Source: Polymyxa betae
Taxonomy: Eukaryota > Endomyxa > Phytomyxea > Plasmodiophorida > Plasmodiophoridae
Length of the DNA: 64,000 nt
Direction of reading: 5' to 3'
NCBI GenBank assembly: GCA_003693705.1
Contig: RBZT01000578.1
Location: forward strand, 186,001-250,000
This document shows positions 24,409 through 35,136 of the stretch, piece after piece. How positions within the stretch are numbered: position 1 is the first letter of the stretch; every line of letters begins with the position of its first letter. The notes beneath the pieces were generated by a model. The model made no database searches and was not told the origin of the DNA. It saw nothing but the letters and a program-made list of their open reading frames with translations. The position numbers and the translations under genes were made by a program.

Positions 24409-24582
24409 ATGAGCTCCGATCACGACGCAATACTACAGCAAATGTCATCGCAGACCGGGCTGACAATGCGTCTAAACGACCTTCTTGTTCTCGAATACAG
24501 TAAGGCGCCGATAGATGACGGTGTTCTCTCGATAGACATCATCGACGACCTGGTCGCAATGGGCCATTCTAAACAGCTATGA
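24409..24582 (+). CDS. candidate 57-residue microprotein
   Basis: An ATG at 24409 opens a 57-codon frame between the divergent FIG4 and CEP104-like genes. Its product is acidic and amphipathic (LNDLLVLEYSKAPIDDGV, IIDDLVAMGHSKQL) and looks more protein-like than antisense noise. It lies only 22 bases from the proposed FIG4 start, so it may equally be FIG4 5'-leader sequence read in antisense. No family is recognised. Confidence 0.25.
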   Translation: MSSDHDAILQQMSSQTGLTMRLNDLLVLEYSKAPIDDGVLSIDIIDDLVAMGHSKQL

Positions 24583-24850
24583 AGAAAGCAGCCAGAATTT
24601 AGAAGGCCACGCCTCCACTACAATGACCCTCATCACGAATGACTGCCGACTGCCTGCCTTAGTAAAAGACAGTTTGCAACATTGCAAATGAGGTAACATG
24701 AGCTCGTAACATAATGCCCCCTGGCTCACCCCGACACCCCATGGCCCATGTGTCCATGTGCTATGCCAGTGTTCGCCTTCTTCACTGTATAAATTTTTGT
24801 CATAACGAAAGATATTATAGGCAAATATCTTCAGCATCGAATGACATTGA

Positions 24851-26566
24851 ATGTCTGCAACATGCAGCGTCAGACGATGGCTGTCGCCACGGTGGCCATT
24901 GTGGCCCCTGGAGTTGAAAGTTAGCCTTTGCAGAGGAAAGCTGGTTCTGGTTGGATCCATTGAAATCGTTGTCAGCGGGGGATTTGCTCCCACTGCTATC
25001 AAGCTGGAAGCCAGCTCGGGAGCTTCACTTGGTCGCGTAGAATATAGCCCATCATCAAGTAATAGTCAGAGAACGTTGCTGGGATGCAGCCCTGCTATCG
25101 AAACAACGCATCTAAAGCTCATTATCCAGAAGCCTTATCATTCGCCAAAAAACCTTTGCAATCAAGTGCTCATCAAACGTCTTACAATCCACTATTCCTT
25201 GCCTGGCTACAATCCCAACAAGAATGATCAGCAACCCAACGAACGCGTTCAAGACGACGACGTGGAGGAATTCATAATTCCTGTCAAATCATCACCTCCT
25301 GCAGTGGATCAACATCCAATTACTAGTTATCATATCCTGAGAGGCATTTGTACAAAATCTATCGCACGACTACGTCAACGCCTTTTCGAATGTGAACAGC
25401 TACAATTCAAAGAAGAGTGCGTCCGCCTGGACCAGTCGATTGTCATTCTGTCGCAGCTCATGGATAATGCGAGCGAATTAGAGCACAACAGACTTGCTGC
25501 GATTCGCTTAGATAAGGAATGTGAGAGGAACCAAGTAACGGGGATGTTGCTTGAAGTGTGTCATCAAGTAGAGGAAGAGATTGCAAAAATGAACAGCTTC
25601 GATCCGGTTTCTTTACTACATTCTGACCCTATCCCGCAACCTGAATGTGAACAGAAATTGAATTCATTGATTCAAGAGCCAGAGATAAAAGCAGATCCAT
25701 ACGCAGACTTGGAGTTTTCTGATGACAAACTGTTGACGTTGGAACTTGATCGGAGCAGAATGGCGAGACCGCTGTACGAGGTATTCGGTCATAATGCCAT
25801 TCAAGCGCTGTTGTCATCATCATCGGTTAGCGACAGACTTCAAGCTGCGCACCATTGCTTAAGCAAGATTCGTTCCAACTTACATGATCATCTTTATAAA
25901 TCTGCTGCAGAAAGGTTGCTGAGCATCACATGCTACGATACTTCGTTTAAGATACGGCAAATTTCATTTGCAATCGCAGAGGTTGTTTTGGAGCCCGGTT
26001 CTTTGATTTCCAACGCGTGTCATTTCCTTTGCGATTCTTGCAAGGATATTCGAAACGACGCTATTTGGGTTCTGACTAGAATGTGGTCAGAATCGGAAGA
26101 CAGGCAAATCGTTATCAACCAGCAACTCGTGAGAGATATTCCTGATGATGACTGGAGACAATACTTAGGGCACTGCTTCGCTATTCACCGTTTGATTACG
26201 CGATTCGGTTGCTGTGAGCTTAGCAAAGGCAGTCGAGTCTCTTTATCAGTTATAATGCCATTTATCACACGAGCACTCCAGAATCAGCATCAATCAGTCC
26301 GAACTGCTGCGGCTGCTATCTGTAACGAAATTGAACAAATCCTTGGTCATAGTGCGATTGAACCTTATCTAAATAGAATTGATCCTCTATCAATGCTACC
26401 AAATATTGACGAACCAACAGATTTGCCGAAATCAAATTGTACAGACAATGTCAAAGAATCGAGGAAGGATTCCGATCTGCCTATAAGCGCAACATCAACT
26501 CAAGTGATGCATCTGCTACCAACAGCCAATAATGTGGAAGAATTACTGCAAATATGGTCTTTCTAA
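24851..26566 (+). CDS. CEP104: CEP104-like centriolar/ciliary-tip protein, short form
   Basis: A single uninterrupted exon of 571 codons. The N-terminus resembles the CEP104 jelly-roll domain: RRWLSPRWPLWPLELKV corresponds to the family GWRSPRF..FPQEIVLQM strand, and HLKLIIQKPYHSPKNLCNQV to LKLIFHQN..NKYNIYNQV. A coiled coil (about residues 160-250) is followed by an acidic linker and a TOG-like helical domain beginning LTLELDRSRMARPLYEVFG. CEP104 binds tubulin through its TOG domain at cilium tips together with CSPP1 and CP110. The C-terminal zinc-finger array of animal CEP104 is absent: the ORF stops after a Ser/Asp-rich tail. A TGA directly precedes the ATG, so any missing N-terminal strand would need an upstream exon. 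Confidence 0.68.
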   Translation: MSATCSVRRWLSPRWPLWPLELKVSLCRGKLVLVGSIEIVVSGGFAPTAIKLEASSGASLGRVEYSPSSSNSQRTLLGCSPAIETTHLKLIIQKPYHSPKNLCNQVLIKRLTIHYSLPGYNPNKNDQQPNERVQDDDVEEFIIPVKSSPPAVDQHPITSYHILRGICTKSIARLRQRLFECEQLQFKEECVRLDQSIVILSQLMDNASELEHNRLAAIRLDKECERNQVTGMLLEVCHQVEEEIAKMNSFDPVSLLHSDPIPQPECEQKLNSLIQEPEIKADPYADLEFSDDKLLTLELDRSRMARPLYEVFGHNAIQALLSSSSVSDRLQAAHHCLSKIRSNLHDHLYKSAAERLLSITCYDTSFKIRQISFAIAEVVLEPGSLISNACHFLCDSCKDIRNDAIWVLTRMWSESEDRQIVINQQLVRDIPDDDWRQYLGHCFAIHRLITRFGCCELSKGSRVSLSVIMPFITRALQNQHQSVRTAAAAICNEIEQILGHSAIEPYLNRIDPLSMLPNIDEPTDLPKSNCTDNVKESRKDSDLPISATSTQVMHLLPTANNVEELLQIWSF

Positions 26567-26814
26567 TCGCAACCATGACGATAAATCAGATGGCAACATG
26601 AGACAATATTTCATGAAAATTAAATCAATTGGCTGCAAAAAAGTGCAAAAAAGGACAGGTATCAGATGATACAATTTAGAATTGTATAATATATATCAAT
26701 ATCAACAATAAACGGGTTGTACGCTCATTGTGGAAGGAAAACAGCGAATTCTGATGCAGATCGAACCAGCGACCTACTGAATAATGGTCCGGGAGACCCG
26801 AATCAGGTAATGCT

Positions 26815-27402
26815 CTAATGACTTGTGATGCTAGCTTGTTCGCCTGTAGGTGAATGCACAGCCTTGGTGACAACTGGAAACGAGTTGGCGTTCATCATTG
26901 ATTTAATCGATCTTTGCAAAGGTCTGGTCATCGAGGCCAGTTTCTTCTCAATTTCTTGAATGCGATTGAACAGTTCCTGGTTCTTATCTTTCTCTTTCGC
27001 CCACAACGTTTTGTACTGATTAATAGCTCGATCTTTATCCTTGTTGGTCATGCGTAGTTCGTCGATTTTTCGACGCTGTGAAACGAGACGATTGTGCAAA
27101 GCATTATTGAGCACCCTTTTCGTGTGCGACATTTCTTCCCCAATCGATTGACTTTCCTTATCTCTAATTGGGCCATCAGGCGATGCAGAAGCACTGTGTA
27201 TAACGCTGGCGGCTAGAACCAAGGCGGGCTCGTCAAATTCCTCGCCAGCTGCGGCCCGAATCCTCTTCGCCCTACGACTGGACTTGTCATTGGGCGACTC
27301 CTTGGCGCCTTCATCGTCATTCTTGCCATTGTTCCTGGTCCGGTGTCGCTTGGCCTGGCGCGGATCGGCGATAGGTAGGGGCTCCTGGCTGATGGTGGTC
27401 AT
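26815..27402 (-). CDS. coiled-coil nuclear-type protein, unrecognised
   Basis: An ATG at 27402 gives 195 residues; the frame stays open upstream to 27585 but that part is Ser/Thr/Pro-rich and looks like leader. The N-terminal third is very basic with two likely nuclear localisation runs (KRHRTRNN, SSRRAKRIR). Residues about 105-175 form a clear amphipathic coiled coil (LHNRLVSQRRKIDELRM ... ELFNRIQEIEKKLASM). There is no bZIP basic region of standard spacing, although a divergent one cannot be excluded. Tail-to-tail with the CEP104-like gene, about 250 bases apart. Confidence 0.5.
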   Translation of the reverse strand: MTTISQEPLPIADPRQAKRHRTRNNGKNDDEGAKESPNDKSSRRAKRIRAAAGEEFDEPALVLAASVIHSASASPDGPIRDKESQSIGEEMSHTKRVLNNALHNRLVSQRRKIDELRMTNKDKDRAINQYKTLWAKEKDKNQELFNRIQEIEKKLASMTRPLQRSIKSMMNANSFPVVTKAVHSPTGEQASITSH

Positions 27403-29018
27403 GGTGTGATGGTTCTGGAAGGTTTGCCTGTGTGTGCGATCTGTAGAGAAACTGCGAGCTCGGGGAGCCCAGTCTGGGGCTCTCTGAACAACGAGGTCGA
27501 ACAGGTGAGAGGAAAAGGGGTCGGACGCGGACCCCGTCGCACATATCGATGCAGCTGAGTGCGTCGTTTGGGGGTAGCCACACATTCACTCACGCACTCC
27601 GTCACGGACTCGTCCTATTTGCTGCCTGCCCTTGACCAGGGCGTCGGGCCGCTCTCTTTCTGACTCTGACACAAGGCCGATGAGCTGTCTCTCTTTGGCC
27701 GGTCGGCATACAATTTGGTGAAGCATTCTGTTTCAATGGGCTTGTTTAATTAAAGTCGTTTTGAATTCTCGGCTGTCATATTGGTGATATGAGATTGCAA
27801 ATATGTGCCTGATATTGGTGGTAGATTCCGAGCCATCTAGGCATAGGGCGAGCTCTCTTCATGTTCATCCCATTGGTGTATTCCTGATCATTCCGGAACG
27901 TTGCCAGAATTGACCTTGCGCTGTCGGTGACAGAACCCTCTGTTGATATGTTCAACAAACGATTCTATTCCATTCCATTCCATAATTATCATGTTCTTCA
28001 CTCTCTGCAGAATCTCAATATCTCCTGTAGTCATATAAGTTAATTTATGGCTCGATATTCTCTAAATCTCATTCTCAACTGATGATAGCAGCACAAGTAG
28101 TCTTTAAATGTCTAACACAGCTATGACCCTGGTCATATATTCGCCACTGAATTGTTTTGTTTCAAGAATGCTATGATAGCTGCTGATATTCGTATTATTT
28201 TGTATGTTGCTATTACAGTTGGCATTATCTAGATTTAGATCAGTTGGTTTCATCCAATAAACTTCTAAACATATCCAATGTAACTAGTTCGACTATCAAC
28301 CAGTTACGATCATCCAAGGCTTTTGAACATAATGGAATCTGTTGCTTTGCTCAAGATCATCTACGGGCAATGCTGCTCACAAATTCGCTCCTGGCATCGA
28401 CCAAGTTCCAAACCTACCAACAGTACGTCCTTTGAAGCAATCCCTATAATTTCTGTAGCGAATAAACACGTGATGTGATCGATAATCCCATAGATTGATT
28501 GAGTTTGTTATATACACAATCATGTTACTAATTACACCATGATTACGTTACAACTCTCTTTTAACGAGCTAATTGAAGTATCACCAATCATGATAGAGAA
28601 TCAGCTGGAAGCTCTTGTGATAGTTTAGCGACGTTCTGCGATTCCATACATTGGCGAGCTTCAAAATCGTGTTCGTTAATAAATAAAAATTCGGTAATCA
28701 AGACGGTACAGTAGTTGAACAATCACTATTGGATTGAAGCTCAACCAGGAATAGTCAGTTTGAAAACCGCGAACACTCTCAAAAATCCGATTCCAATCGA
28801 CCAGAAGAATCCATGATACTTTTCAGCATCGTTTGCAGACAGGACTATATGTTGATAGATGTCTGCTTTCGGTGTTCTGACTGATAGTAGATAATGTGGC
28901 TGGAATCGTTCTACAGTAGAGCCGGATTGTGTGAGCGCTGATCTTCACCTCTCCGCAGTTATCACTATTGATTAACAGCTCAATATTGACATCGTCGTCG
29001 TGTTAGCGTCCGTCTACG
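27403..29018. other. 1.6-kb AT-rich interval with fragmentary ORFs
   Basis: This is the longest stretch without a solid gene. Two minus-strand pieces look coding: about 27776-27958 (FRNDQEYTNGMNMKRARP) and 28741-28935, which ends in a hydrophobic helix (FWSIGIGFLRVFAVFKL) and a TGA at 28741. Either may be the last exon of a short membrane protein whose upstream exons I could not place. Around 27960-27985 there is a small ATTCC direct repeat. The rest, 28000-28700, is AT-rich with no protein-like frame. Confidence 0.3.
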
Positions 29019-29462
29019 ATGACATCGGTCGGTCGCTGATAATCGTCACGTAGCTCTTGTGCTAATGCCTGGTGTAGAAGGAAGAGCTCGAGGCGGCCCA
29101 GCGCCAGCTTCAGAAAGAATCGTTCGAGCTGAACCAGATCCAGGCCTTGCTGGGCTCGAAAATCGCCCTTTTGCGCCGCAATCGTTTAACGGAAGCCGAG
29201 ATCGAGGATGTCACCGACGATAACGTCGCTTTCGTATCTGTCGGACGCCTGTAAGCGTTGATGGGCTTCGATTCGAGCTGTGTTTGCTAACGCGCGCAGG
29301 TTCGTTGCAAAGTCGCTGTCGGAGGTCAAAAGCGACATCAAAACGTCAAATGTTGCCCTGGAGGACGACCTAGCCAGGCTCGAGACGTCAAGGTCGCATC
29401 TGGAACGCGCCTTCGTTGAGCACAAGGACGCATTCGCTGAGATGCTTCGTTCGCAAGCTTAG
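29019..29462 (+). CDS. PFDN1: prefoldin subunit 1
   Basis: Prefoldin is a hexameric jellyfish-shaped chaperone that hands unfolded actin and tubulin to the CCT chaperonin; PFDN1 is a beta-type subunit. Exons 29019-29027, 29078-29250 and 29300-29462 (introns 50 and 49 nt) give 114 residues, the family length. The first exon encodes only Met-Thr-Ser. Two long coiled-coil helices flank the beta hairpin DNVAFVSVGRLFVAKS, which matches the family TNMYEGVGRMFILQS. C-terminal LARLETSRSHLERAF matches KELEQKKSYLERSV. The 9-nt initial coding exon was chosen because its phase and the GTCGG..GTAG pair restore the frame. Confidence 0.88.
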
Positions 29463-29689
29463 AATGATCGCCCTTCGGCTGCCATCGCCTATCGCTTGCT
29501 AATGTCATATCTTTTTTGCTCGCTTCAATTGTTCAATCATTTTTTTATAATGAATCGGTCTATTCAGTTACCACTGCTATTCGAATTACAGACTTTTTCT
29601 CTTCGGGTTTTAATCAGTACTGCTGACTAATTGCTGAATCCGACATGGTTTCTGAAATTGAAAATATTTCTGGAATCTCGACAAAGCTT

Positions 29690-30401
29690 TTATCGTAAGA
29701 CGCGATATTCGACGTCATCGTCATCGTCGGATTCGTCCATTGTAGGTTCTGGGACAGGATCACCATGTACCTGATACTGTCGATATCTTGATTCGATATC
29801 GTATTCAGCTCGAATTGAATCACTCATAAGGTGGAGAATGATATCACCCAGATCTAAACAAGTCCATTCGTCATTGGCCTCGCCTTCTACACTTAATCTG
29901 GATCCCGCCAATGGCTGCTGAATGCGGCTTCGTGTTTCACGGGCCACATTTGTCGTTATCGCTTGCAGATGGCGCATCGACGCTGCTGATGCCACCACCT
30001 GCAGAAGATGCTTTCAATATAAAATCACAAAACAATCGATCTCAAATTTAACGTACAAGATAATTACATAAAGTCGACACTTGACGAACATCGTATATTC
30101 GTACGGCGACGGCGCGATTCTCGTCCAAAGCTCGCAGCAGCTGTGGTAGTGTATAACGTCTCGTCTTGAACGTTGGGAGAGCTGAGGCCGGCAATCCAGC
30201 CAAGCCAGCGACCAGACGTCGCTGATGCCGAACAACGCTCAGCCGATCCTTGTTATTCTCGTACCATTCGCGTTGCTTCTGACGACGTCGTTCATCACGA
30301 TCGATGTCAGCTGCATGATCAGCGGCAACAGACGTCGCCAACGGCACCAGTCGGTCAGCAGTCGACGACACCGCCCTGATCCGTGAAAATGCCGCCAACA
30401 T
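29690..30401 (-). CDS. MALSU1: mitochondrial Iojap/RsfS-family ribosome assembly factor
   Basis: Two exons meet at LCNYL|VVASAASMRHLQAI across an intron from about 30054 to 30001. RsfS/MALSU1 proteins bind uL14 of the large ribosomal subunit and block premature joining of the small subunit. Family hallmarks are present: VRIYDVRQVSTLCNYLVVAS, the SMRHLQAI turn, GEANDEWTCLDLGDIILHL and a closing REYDIE-type helix (RAEYDIESRY). The start at 30401 gives a Leu/Arg/Ser-rich presequence (MLAAFSRIRAVSSTADRLVP) that fits mitochondrial import. The Lys/Arg-rich stretch between presequence and domain is extra. The C-terminal tail is acidic. Confidence 0.82.
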
Positions 30402-30414
30402 GGTAATGACGGCA

Positions 30415-30446
30415 GCACCCGTAGGGTTTAGGGTTTTGGGGTGGCC
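30415..30446 (+). promoter_or_regulatory. telo-box-like TTTAGGG motif in divergent promoter
   Basis: GTAGGGTTTAGGGTTTTGGGG at 30421-30441 holds about two and a half TTTAGGG units and sits 20 bases upstream of the MALSU1 ATG. On the other strand it reads as AAACCCTAAACCCTA. In plants such telo-boxes lie in promoters of translation-related genes; a role here is inference. It could instead be an interstitial telomere remnant. Confidence 0.4.
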
Positions 30447-30498
30447 CCGCGACCCCGACGGTGATGGCGCAGCCCCCATTGCATTGTCGCCTTCATCA

Positions 30499-30732
30499 AT
30501 GCACGTCTCGGAGCAGAATCTCTATCATCTTGGTCTAGGCGATGTCCAGATCCCTGTCCGGGTCAACATCCGGGCCGATTACGTCCAGGCGTTCGTCGCC
30601 GCTGATGCCCGCCTCATGCGCCAGCTCCTGAACGAAATCGGCCGCCGCTTGCCAGCGATCGCCTTGAGGACCGTCCTGCCGTCATCGACGGCCGGCGCCG
30701 ATTTACCCATCCTTGTGAAAGGTCGGTTGTAG
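30499..30732 (+). CDS. unrecognised protein, 5' exon(s) only
   Basis: An open frame with an in-frame ATG at 30499 (an earlier one at 30400 would read through the promoter) encodes about 77 residues with alternating strand and helix character: MHVSEQNLYHLGLGD, then VRVNIRADYVQAFVAADARL. GC content and codon choice fit a real exon. It runs into apparent introns after 30730; possible later exons include a frame around 30771-30835 (IRVVDLFSGTS). The LYHLGLG opening faintly recalls nucleoside phosphorylases but their catalytic motifs are not found downstream. Product unknown. Confidence 0.4.
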   Translation: MHVSEQNLYHLGLGDVQIPVRVNIRADYVQAFVAADARLMRQLLNEIGRRLPAIALRTVLPSSTAGADLPILVKGRL

Positions 30733-31315
30733 ATTGAGATCCCGCTATTCGACGGTCCAGAATGACCTGATCCCAACTGGTTTTTGCAGCACCATCCGTG
30801 TCGTTGACCTATTTAGTGGAACCAGTAAGTCGGTCTCAGAATCTCGACATTATCACTGATTTATTAATCGACAGAACTCGGCGTCCTACCAGCTTTCGGT
30901 CCGTTGATTTGTTGAGGGCCTCGTACGGGCCCTGTTCCCGCTGGGGCAGTTGCTGATTCGATATGGATGCATAGGCGGATCAGGGTCGACGTCGATTGAA
31001 GGTCTGTAATGAGATGATTGTGGTCCATGCTATTCCAGCAGGTGAACCTATCAATTTATTACCACGTTCGGATAATAACACACTTATTACTGATTTTATT
31101 TAATATCTCTCTGTCTACATGCGTTTGCTAATCCGGTCCCATTTCTGTTCACCGCGCTTGGATATTGGTTTTCAGGCTTCGCTCGAACATCATATTTTGT
31201 CTAGATCGCATCTTTAATTTCAAATGTCTAAGATCTCTCACAATATCTATCTTTTGTATTATAAAGAATGGCGTCTCAGAATAGATCTATATATCATGAT
31301 ATTCTTGTTAGATGA
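30733..31315. other. interval with possible later exons of the 30.5-kb gene
   Basis: A plus-strand frame near 30771-30835 is open and protein-like; after about 31040 the sequence is AT-rich and without coding character, and probably holds the 3' regions of two convergent genes. Confidence 0.3.
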
Positions 31316-33107
31316 TCAGATTGTAACAGCTGGCAATAATCCCAGCTGTCTACGTTCATATTGCAACATGGAGCCATAAATCTGATCCGATATCCCAACA
31401 TACATAGCATTACCATCTGGGCTCCAATCAAAACCAGCCATCTCCCCGAAAAAGTCCACCGTCTGGCTCGATTTCAAATCGCCAGCGCAATCATAAACAT
31501 GCACGAAATCGGCAGCTTCGGCGACGCCCAGGAATGCCCCATCCGGACTAAACCTCACCGATCGAATAGCTGCTAACTTGGCCCCCAACGTCGCCGTACT
31601 GGTCGTCGTGTTCCGTAAATCCCAGACCCGGCACGTCCTATGAACCGCTGTTCAATCATCCAGGGATCAGTACGGCCGCACAGGTTGAGATCGACCTGTC
31701 CTGATTGCCGGTTGCAATCACGTAACGATTCGGATGCCAGCTGGACGCGAACGAGAAGTCGTGATGACCGGCGAGTTTGGCGACCTGCCTGTCTGAGCGC
31801 CTATCGATGATGTATCCGATGGTGGAGTCGCCCACCATACATAACAGGTTCCCATCAGCTGATCCCGAACAATGCTACATCAGCCGTATATCAGTCAATG
31901 GGTCCAGAAACGGTCGTACTGGCTCCGATTTCGGAATTACATTGACGGGTGCATCGAAATCGTATCGTTTCAGGGGTTGGAGTGTGCCGATATCCAGGAC
32001 TTGGACGAAATTGTCGTTATTGGCAGCGTACAGACAGGCGGCGCTAGACGTCAATGAATTGGAGATGGAGTTCTCAGCCGTCGTCAAACGTGAGCGGTGC
32101 AGAATCTGGCCCGAATCCAGAGCCTGTACGACGATCTCTCCGTGAAATCCGCCCTAAACGCCGTCATGGCGCTCCTCAGCTCAACGACAATGATTGGGAA
32201 TGTTACATACAGCGAATAACAGACGACCATCATTATGAATGGTGCTGATAGCGATCTGATCCAGTGCTCCAGCACCAGATAGATCCAGGACCAGCTCAAC
32301 CGTCTGCCGATCCGTATCACACCGAAACACGCGATTCGAATCTGCGATCGCATGTCACGAATGGTCCTGGATGTTGGTCCCCGGACGACGACCTACTCAT
32401 AATGAGGACAGCATCAGATGACAGAGCTGAGATCAGATGTCGCAGCTGAAAATGAAGGATCGTGGGAGCGCCGCGTCGCGTATTCCTCACGAACTGCATG
32501 TACGTGTCGGTCTCGTCAACCGCATCGACAGACTTCAGTGCGAATATCAGCAGGATGTCTGTAAATGAAGGCGGCGATTACATGGTTGGCGGGCGTCCCC
32601 GTCATCATCGCTTCCTGATTGTTGAATTGCAGGTATTTATCCATACGGGTCTTCCTATAGCTGGCTCGGGTCATATTCAGAGCCGACCATTGAATCCCTG
32701 AGCGTTCTGAGCTTAAGCAGACGATAGGCAGCCGTTTGTAACGGACCTTGAACATCGCCGATCAGATCGGCCATCGGGGCCGTGATATCCTTGCAGTTCG
32801 AGAGCGGCCCGCAGCCGCCTTCCAGCGCGTCATTGTTGTCGAACTGGATCCCGAGAGTCAGTACGGTCTCTGTGTTCTGTATACAGCCACCGACCTCGTG
32901 TGTGGCGTTGTATTCCGATACAATCTCAGTTCTTATTGTTGGGCCTCTATCTGGGTAATCGACGGCCGTGTCATAATCGACATCAATATGTTGTTGGGTG
33001 GTCCGTTGCGGGAGGCTCGGTTCAAGGCCCGGCGGCGGTTTCGTCGTTGGTGATCGGCGGGAAACATGTGAACGAAGGAGGCGAGCGCCAATCCCCGCCA
33101 GGTACAT
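31316..33107 (-). CDS. WD40-repeat protein, conserved plant/fungal C2A9.03-like family
   Basis: A seven-bladed WD40 protein of unknown function that is conserved across eukaryotes. Clear family blocks in order: GGFHGEIVVQALDSGQ, CLYAANNDNFVQVLDIG, GNLLCMVGDSTIGYIIDRRS, AGHHDFSFASSWHPNRYVIATGNQD, AIRSVRFSPDGAFLGVAEAADFVHVYD and VDFFGEMAGFDWSPDG..MYVGISDQIYGSML. The FASSWHP..ATGNQD and AEAADFVHVYD strings are characteristic and match the S. pombe C2A9.03-type proteins. At least six exons; an intron of 50-70 nt between APVN and HCSGSADGN is clear. The 5' exons (32.1-33.1 kb), which include an acidic N-terminus, are less certain, and the start at 33107 is provisional. Confidence 0.8.
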
Positions 33108-33531
33108 TCGATATTAGATCTGGTTCAGGGATCAAGCACGACCCACACGATCGTCCTCTATCTATATAGTGTATCTCTCATCGGGTCATAGGCCCGATAT
33201 CTTCACAAAGTTTTTCCAGTGATATCCGCTGATCTATCTGTACCAAGACTCAAGACTGAACGTTATCATCCGACAGCGTCGGCTGTAATCATCTCCCCAT
33301 CTGCAAGTTTCATGTAGTATTACGTTACAGATCTTATACTACCTGTTTCCAGTGTAACGTAACATCCAGTAATGATGCTAAATGAAGTCGCCAATATGAG
33401 ACTCTCGTGATACGACCTCTGGGTCCACATTTTGGCGTGCGAAATAAACCATCAAGTAATTATTTCAGTGCTGCACAAACTTGTCATCGTTTTCGACCGA
33501 GCCTTGGCCTGAGATCGGTACGGTCGATGTC
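33108..33531. promoter_or_regulatory. divergent intergenic region (WD40 / coiled-coil gene)
   Basis: About 420 bases between two divergent genes. It contains a short near-palindromic repeat of TTACGTTAC around 33323-33336 and TAACGTAAC at 33356-33364, a possible factor site. No gene is seen. Confidence 0.35.
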
Positions 33532-35136
33532 ATGCTAGTTAGATCCATGAAACTTTGCGAAATCGAGCAACAGTTCCCGAAAGCGTTGCCGTATGATATC
33601 AAGGTCGAGCTTCGACAGCAGGGCGTCCTGCCGCCTCGATCGACGTCACATCGGCAGCAAGAATCGTGCCCGATCGAGGTGGCATCCATGAGTCCGGGAG
33701 CCCCCGCCGACCGGTTGCATCGTTTAACGCAATCGACCTGGGCCGACCCGAGCCAATTGCATTCGGCTGTTCAGACTGATATCAACGAGCTCGGCGACTT
33801 GGTTCTGGCATATGCTGAAAACAACCGTCTGTATAAGGTCGGCGACGAAACTGCTCGGAAGCACAACACAATGCGAAATTGAGTCTGCCAAGGTGGTCCG
33901 AGATCTGAAGCAGGACGTGATTGCGGCTGAAGATCGAATTCGTGCTGATCTGGAGATGAGAAGCGGCGAGAGTCATATCACATTGCGGACGTACTATCTC
34001 GTGAAACTCGAAGAGGCACGAGCGCAAGCCGATGCCGAGATCCGGACTGCCGCTGATCGCAGTCTCGTCGCTATCGAGAACGTCCGCAAAGAATGCGATC
34101 AGCGCGTTGCTGTAAGCCGAACGTGGATTGCAGCAAACGGATCTCTAATGATGCTGACAGGTTCTGGAAGACATTCTGCAAACGAGGATTTTCCGGCAGC
34201 AGTGTTCGGATTCTGCTGTCGTCGATGCGGATGGAATCTCAAAATTGCTATTGGCGTTCTGCGTGCAGCAGGAAATCGCACTAGCTTTAAAACGTCAAGA
34301 GTATGAGCAATTGAAGCAATCGATCAGGAAGGGTCGGCCTTTTGAATCCATGATTGTTTGTTCATATTTCATAACGTTATGGTCTAGATTGCGAAGAGAA
34401 GTCGAAACAACCAGATCTGAATATAGAGAAAATGCAGAAAGAAAACCAAGACTTATGCGAAGAGATTCGGGCACTGCAGGCCTTGTCAGAAGTTCATTTG
34501 CAAAGAGAGAAAGGCAGGCAATTATTACATATCGCTGTGGGCTTGTATTCAAACTGAGATGATGGCAGACGCTCTGCAGAGGAAAGACGACGAAATCAAT
34601 GCGCTTCAAGTGCATGTCGCTGAAACTGAATCGCAGCTGTTGTCTGCAAAGAATGAGGTCACAAGATCCAGCGTGGCGTTATCTGATGCTGAAACGGCAT
34701 TCCGGATCGAGGCCGATGACATTCGAGCGGCAAAACAGGCTGAAATAGCTTTACTTGACGGCATCATCAAATCAAAAGATGTTATACCATCAGTATTTCT
34801 ATCATTTCTATCTCTCACTTGTGTGATTAGGCGGAAATTGGCCGACTGAAAGCTGCGGCGGCTCTTGCAAATGCCACAACGAAGAGAAGGAGGCAATCGG
34901 TGTCCGGCTCAAAACAGCAACGTCGCCAGTCTTTTCAGCAGGATGATCTTGAGGCGTTCCTGCTGAGGAATAACTCGCCAAAGCCAATCCCGAATTCGAT
35001 GGAGTCGTTACAGGTGAACATGATATCACCCAGGCGGCAGAAAGGACGGTCGAATACCGCCATCTTACCAGATAGCGTCCCAGAAGCTCTTGGGAAATTG
35101 AACTCATGGCACGTTGACAAACGTTCAATAGGATGA
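33532..35136 (+). CDS. long coiled-coil protein, unrecognised
   Basis: Exons at about 33532-33838, 33891-34111, 34160-34331, 34388-34489, 34560-34780 and 34831-35136 join in frame. After a short N-terminal domain (CEIEQQFPKALPYDIKVELR) almost the whole product is heptad-like coiled coil: ARAQADAEIRTAADRSLVAI, ALKRQEYEQLKQSIRK, LQVHVAETESQLLSAKNEV. The C-terminus is a basic, Ser-rich tail (TTKRRRQSVSGSKQQRRQS) suited to phosphorylation. Centrosomal, basal-body or cytoskeletal roles are common for such proteins but nothing specific is diagnostic. Start 33532 is the first ATG in the open frame; an upstream exon is possible. Confidence 0.55.

Noticed and set aside
27960-27985. ATTCC tandem repeat as satellite DNA
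   Set aside because: Only about three units; too short to call a satellite.
30499-30732. Uridine phosphorylase call for the LYHLGLGD protein
   Set aside because: Only the opening motif is similar; phosphate- and nucleoside-binding motifs are not found downstream.
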